DNA of 19,358 bases from Podila epigama (lineage: Eukaryota > Mortierellomycota > Mortierellomycetes > Mortierellales > Mortierellaceae), in assembly GCA_015679605.1 (NCBI GenBank), contig JAAAVE010000411.1, positions 1-19,358 on the forward strand. The letters run 5' to 3'. The position numbers and the translations under genes are program-made. Every line of letters begins with the position of its first letter. Position 1 is the first letter of the stretch. This document shows, in pieces, positions 16,265-19,358 of this stretch. The notes beneath the pieces were generated by a model. That model searched no databases. It was given only the letters and a program-made list of their open reading frames with translations, and was not told the origin of the DNA.

Positions 16265-19157
16265 ATGATGAACCTCAAAACAACAGCACTGTTGGGAAAC
16301 CTCGGTCGCCAGAATGTGTCCAGGCAGTTGATGCCCCTCACAAACTCAAAGAACACCGTCCTCACCCTCTCCCAACGCACAACCCACCCAAACGCACCCA
16401 GAACATTCTCATCTTCCCAAACCTCAAGAGATAACAATAACAACAACAACACCAACAGCAGCAGTACTTACCTCAACAACAATAACAATGGCCCCTTCAC
16501 TGGAGCACATCAATTCAACTACGGCTCAGCCTTTTCCAATCATGCCCTCGGACACGCACACACTTCTTATATCCCGCCCGCCATGGCCGCCCAGAGACGT
16601 CAACAACAACAACAGACCCCCCTGACTGCGAATATCAATTTTTACAAGGATCATGTCGGAAAAGAGTCATCCAAACCTCGGTATAATCAAATCTCCCGGA
16701 ATGCATGGGAAGCCATGGATGGACAGAACGCTCAGGACATTTTCCCGCTTCTTCAAGAGATGCGTCACGAAGGATACTATGCCGACTTGACTCTTTCTAG
16801 TAAAATTGTCTCTCGGTTCCTTGCCATGAATGCTCCCAAGGATGCAGCGCGAGCATTGGTCATGTTGATGGAATGTCACGGTTTGCAAGGCCGTCCACTT
16901 TCATACAGTCAAAGGAACACTTATTCTGCTCTTGCCAAGGATATTGTCAACCATACGAGTGATCTTTACCAGGCACTCTCTCTCGTGAAACTACTTGACA
17001 GGTGAGTTTGAATTGAATTGAATTGAACTTGACCCATTGTGTGCCCTGGATGGAGGGAGAAGTTAGTAAGTGATAGCTGGCAGATAGGAAACAGCGCACC
17101 TGAAAAATCATGCCAGACAGATTTGGACGAAATAGGAAAAAATGACCGAACCCAAAAACGAATCGGCCATAAAGGGAAAATTGGGAAAAATGCAATGTTT
17201 CAAATTATTCATGTGTGTTGTTATTGACCCAATTTACAATGTCATATCAAAATAAAATAGACATGGTCTGTCACCTTCTTCTGGACTTGCCGATGGTACC
17301 CTTCGCACTTATCGCCAAGTCAAGGCCGCCTCTGGTCTTGACGCTATCAAGAGCATTATCAACTCATCCGACGTTGAGACATTGCTCTCCATCCAAGCAT
17401 CCACTATCCGAAACAAGACGCGTTACAAGAGCCTCATTGAAATTTTACTGGACGCCAAGGAAATGAACATCATCCCCAGTCAAGAAGCTTGCTGGCATGT
17501 TTCAACCTCATTCAAGGCCATCGGCGACTTTACTGGTCAGCTCGCCTGGGACACTGCTGTTCAGGAAATCTATCCCGGCTACAATGCCTCAGCCATGGAC
17601 GAGGCCCAGGCTGCACTCAACAACAGCAACAGCAACAACAACAACCGCTCGAGACAGCAAAAGAAACCGTTCCGCACAAGTAACGAAATCACTAGCCCAA
17701 AGTGCAATCTCGATGGCGTGCATGCACCTCTCAACAAGGGAGAGAATCTGTCCGAGGCCATTAGAACTGCCTGTCGCTTCGGGAACGCACATCAGGCTTT
17801 GGAAAATATCACCCTCATGATTCGCGACAACCAGATGCCTTCACCTCAAGCGATTGCTGAAACCATCCAGGTGTGCGCCAAACGCGAAAAGGAGCGCAAG
17901 ACCGATTACCACCAACTCTTCCAACTCGCTCAACTCTCACTGGACTCTATCACAGACAAGGAAGAGCGACGTGCAGTAGAGTACGAGATTCTCAATGCCA
18001 TGTTGGTCGCCAACGCGACCCGTGGAGACATGGTTGGAGCCAAGAGCAACTATGACAGCATCGTCCAGTTGGGTCAGTTCCCCGACGCAACCAGCTACGC
18101 CACATTGCTCATTGCCACTACTACAGGCGCCGTGGATGAAGCCAACGATGCTCTCCGTATCTTGGACGAGGTCAAGCGTCACAATGTCAAGCCCAACATT
18201 TTCTTTTACAATGTCGTGATTGGCAAGCTCTCGCGCGGGCGCAAGATTGAACGAGTCTTGGAAGTATACGAGGAAATGATCCAACACCATATCCGACCCA
18301 ACGCCATCACCTACGGTACCCTCATCAGCGCCTATACACGCGTCGGAAGTGAAGAAATGGCCAAGAACCTTTTCCAGGAAATGGTCAGCGCGCCAAAGTA
18401 CAACGCCCGCCATGGACCCCATAACGCCATGATTCAGTTCTATGTCCGTCAAAAGAAGGACCGCAAGGCTGCGCTCATGTACTATGAAGACATGTTGCAA
18501 CGTCAATTGACACCCACAGAGCATACCTATACCTTGCTGATCGAGGCTCACGCCTGCATCCAGCCCTATGATCTGGCCGAGGCCAACCGTTTGATCCAAT
18601 CTATGAAGCAAGGACCTGTCCGCCCAAGCGAGATGCATTATGGTGCCCTCATCCACGCATATGGTGTCGAGCATCGCGATTTGAGCTCTGCCGAAAAGGT
18701 GTTCCAAAACATGCGCAACAGTGGATTGGTGCCCAAGGGACCAGCCTACCAGTCGTTGATTGAGAGCTACATCACGGATAAGCAAATCGAAAAGGCTGTC
18801 GAGACACGAAACCAGCTCTTGCGCTCTGGTCAACCTTCGAACGCGTATATTGAAAACACTTTGATTCGTGGCTATGGACAATGCGGAGATATTACATCAG
18901 CAGAAAAGATCTTTGAGTCTATGGAAGATCCTCATGGTGCTCACGCTTCAGCCTCATCAACGCAACAAGCAGCGGGACAGGTCATTATCAAGGAGCCCTC
19001 GACTTACCAGAGCATGGTCACTGCCTACCTCGAGAACAACATGATGGACCGTGCCTACGAGGCCTTGGCCAGAATGCGTCGCCAACAGTATCCAGAGCTT
19101 GTCATCAAGCCTGTCGAAGAGGCCATTCACCAGGCCACTGTGACTTTGAAGGCTTAA
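16265..19157 (+). CDS. Mitochondrial pentatricopeptide-repeat (PPR) protein, 2 exons
   Basis: Exons 16265-17001 and 17261-19157 give 2634 nt, or 877 aa. The 259 bp intron (donor GTGAGT, acceptor ATAG) splits an Arg codon. The N-terminus is a mitochondrial-presequence type: Arg/Ser/Thr-rich, few acids, with RTFSSSQTSR near residue 50. A poly-Asn and Gln-rich stretch follows. Helical repeats run from about residue 145, and clear 35-residue PPR units lie at about 480-860, for example VKPNIFFYNVVIGKLSRG, RPNAITYGTLISAYTRVG, TPTEHTYTLLIEAHA and VPKGPAYQSLIESYI. A second Asn tract is at about 367-375. PPR proteins bind organellar RNA base by base; fungal ones act in stability, processing or translation of mitochondrial mRNAs. 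Repeats of this style occur in Pet309/Cya5-like and other fungal PPRs; I cannot assign the exact ortholog or RNA target. Confidence 0.9.
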
Positions 19158-19358
19158 ACAAGTGTTCATGTCAACTATAACCAAATCTACTCTGAATATT
19201 TTTTTCTTTCTTTTTGGATACCATTTCTTTTCTTTTTTTTTCTTTGTACTTTTAGCCAAAGTTTTTGATGAAATATATTTTCACAATTACATTCTTTTTA
19301 AAAAAAAAATACATCTTCATTCTCGCTTTTTTTTTGTTGCTTTTTTTTTTTTTTAATT
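19158..19358. other. 3' flank of the PPR gene
   Basis: About 200 bp is dominated by T runs, with an A run near 19302. There is no exact AATAAA and no gene start is visible before the window ends. Confidence 0.6.

Noticed and set aside
17937-18881. 314-codon minus-strand ORF opposite the PPR gene
   Set aside because: It is antisense of clear PPR repeats in the matching codon phase, with no recognisable domain and no splice or promoter context.

Overview
This is a eukaryotic, almost certainly fungal, chromosomal window. The genes are protein-coding, widely spaced and interrupted by short GT-AG introns (mostly 107-304 bp). Untranslated stretches are rich in A/T homopolymers and CT/GT microsatellites, and the proteins carry Asn- and Gln-rich low-complexity tracts. 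Gene content and intron style suggest an early-diverging (Mucoromycota / Mortierella-like) fungus. That placement is an inference from style and has not been tested.

Eight genes can be reconstructed with splice sites that keep frame. Five lie on the + strand in the left 12 kb: a POL5/MYBBP1A-type nucleolar protein (150-4437, 5 exons), a Net1/Dnt1-like protein with a ubiquitin-like N-terminus and a K/A-rich tail (5053-6451, 2 exons), an unrecognised small basic protein (6777-7211), a DNAJB12/14-type ER-membrane J-protein (7577-9605, 4 exons), and an intronless glycyl-tRNA synthetase of the bacterial homodimeric type (9972-11837). Two minus-strand genes follow: a secreted ML-domain/NPC2-like lipid-binding protein (12114-13856, 3 exons, one intron of about 1.1 kb) and a DUF962/Mpo1-like membrane dioxygenase (14196-15077, 3 exons). 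A 1.2 kb divergent intergenic region then leads to a mitochondrial pentatricopeptide-repeat protein on the + strand (16265-19157, 2 exons).

The genes do not form one pathway. Loose themes are nucleolus/rDNA (POL5 and the Net1-like gene), ER and lipid handling (J-protein, NPC2-like, Mpo1-like) and mitochondrial or organellar gene expression (PPR protein, possibly the GlyRS). I saw no transposon, tRNA, rRNA or CRISPR, and no clearly new multi-gene system. The best leads are the bacterial-type GlyRS with a polyQ insertion and a possible UUG-initiated N-terminal extension, the unusually long palindrome-containing intron of the NPC2-like gene, and the unrecognised small basic gene.
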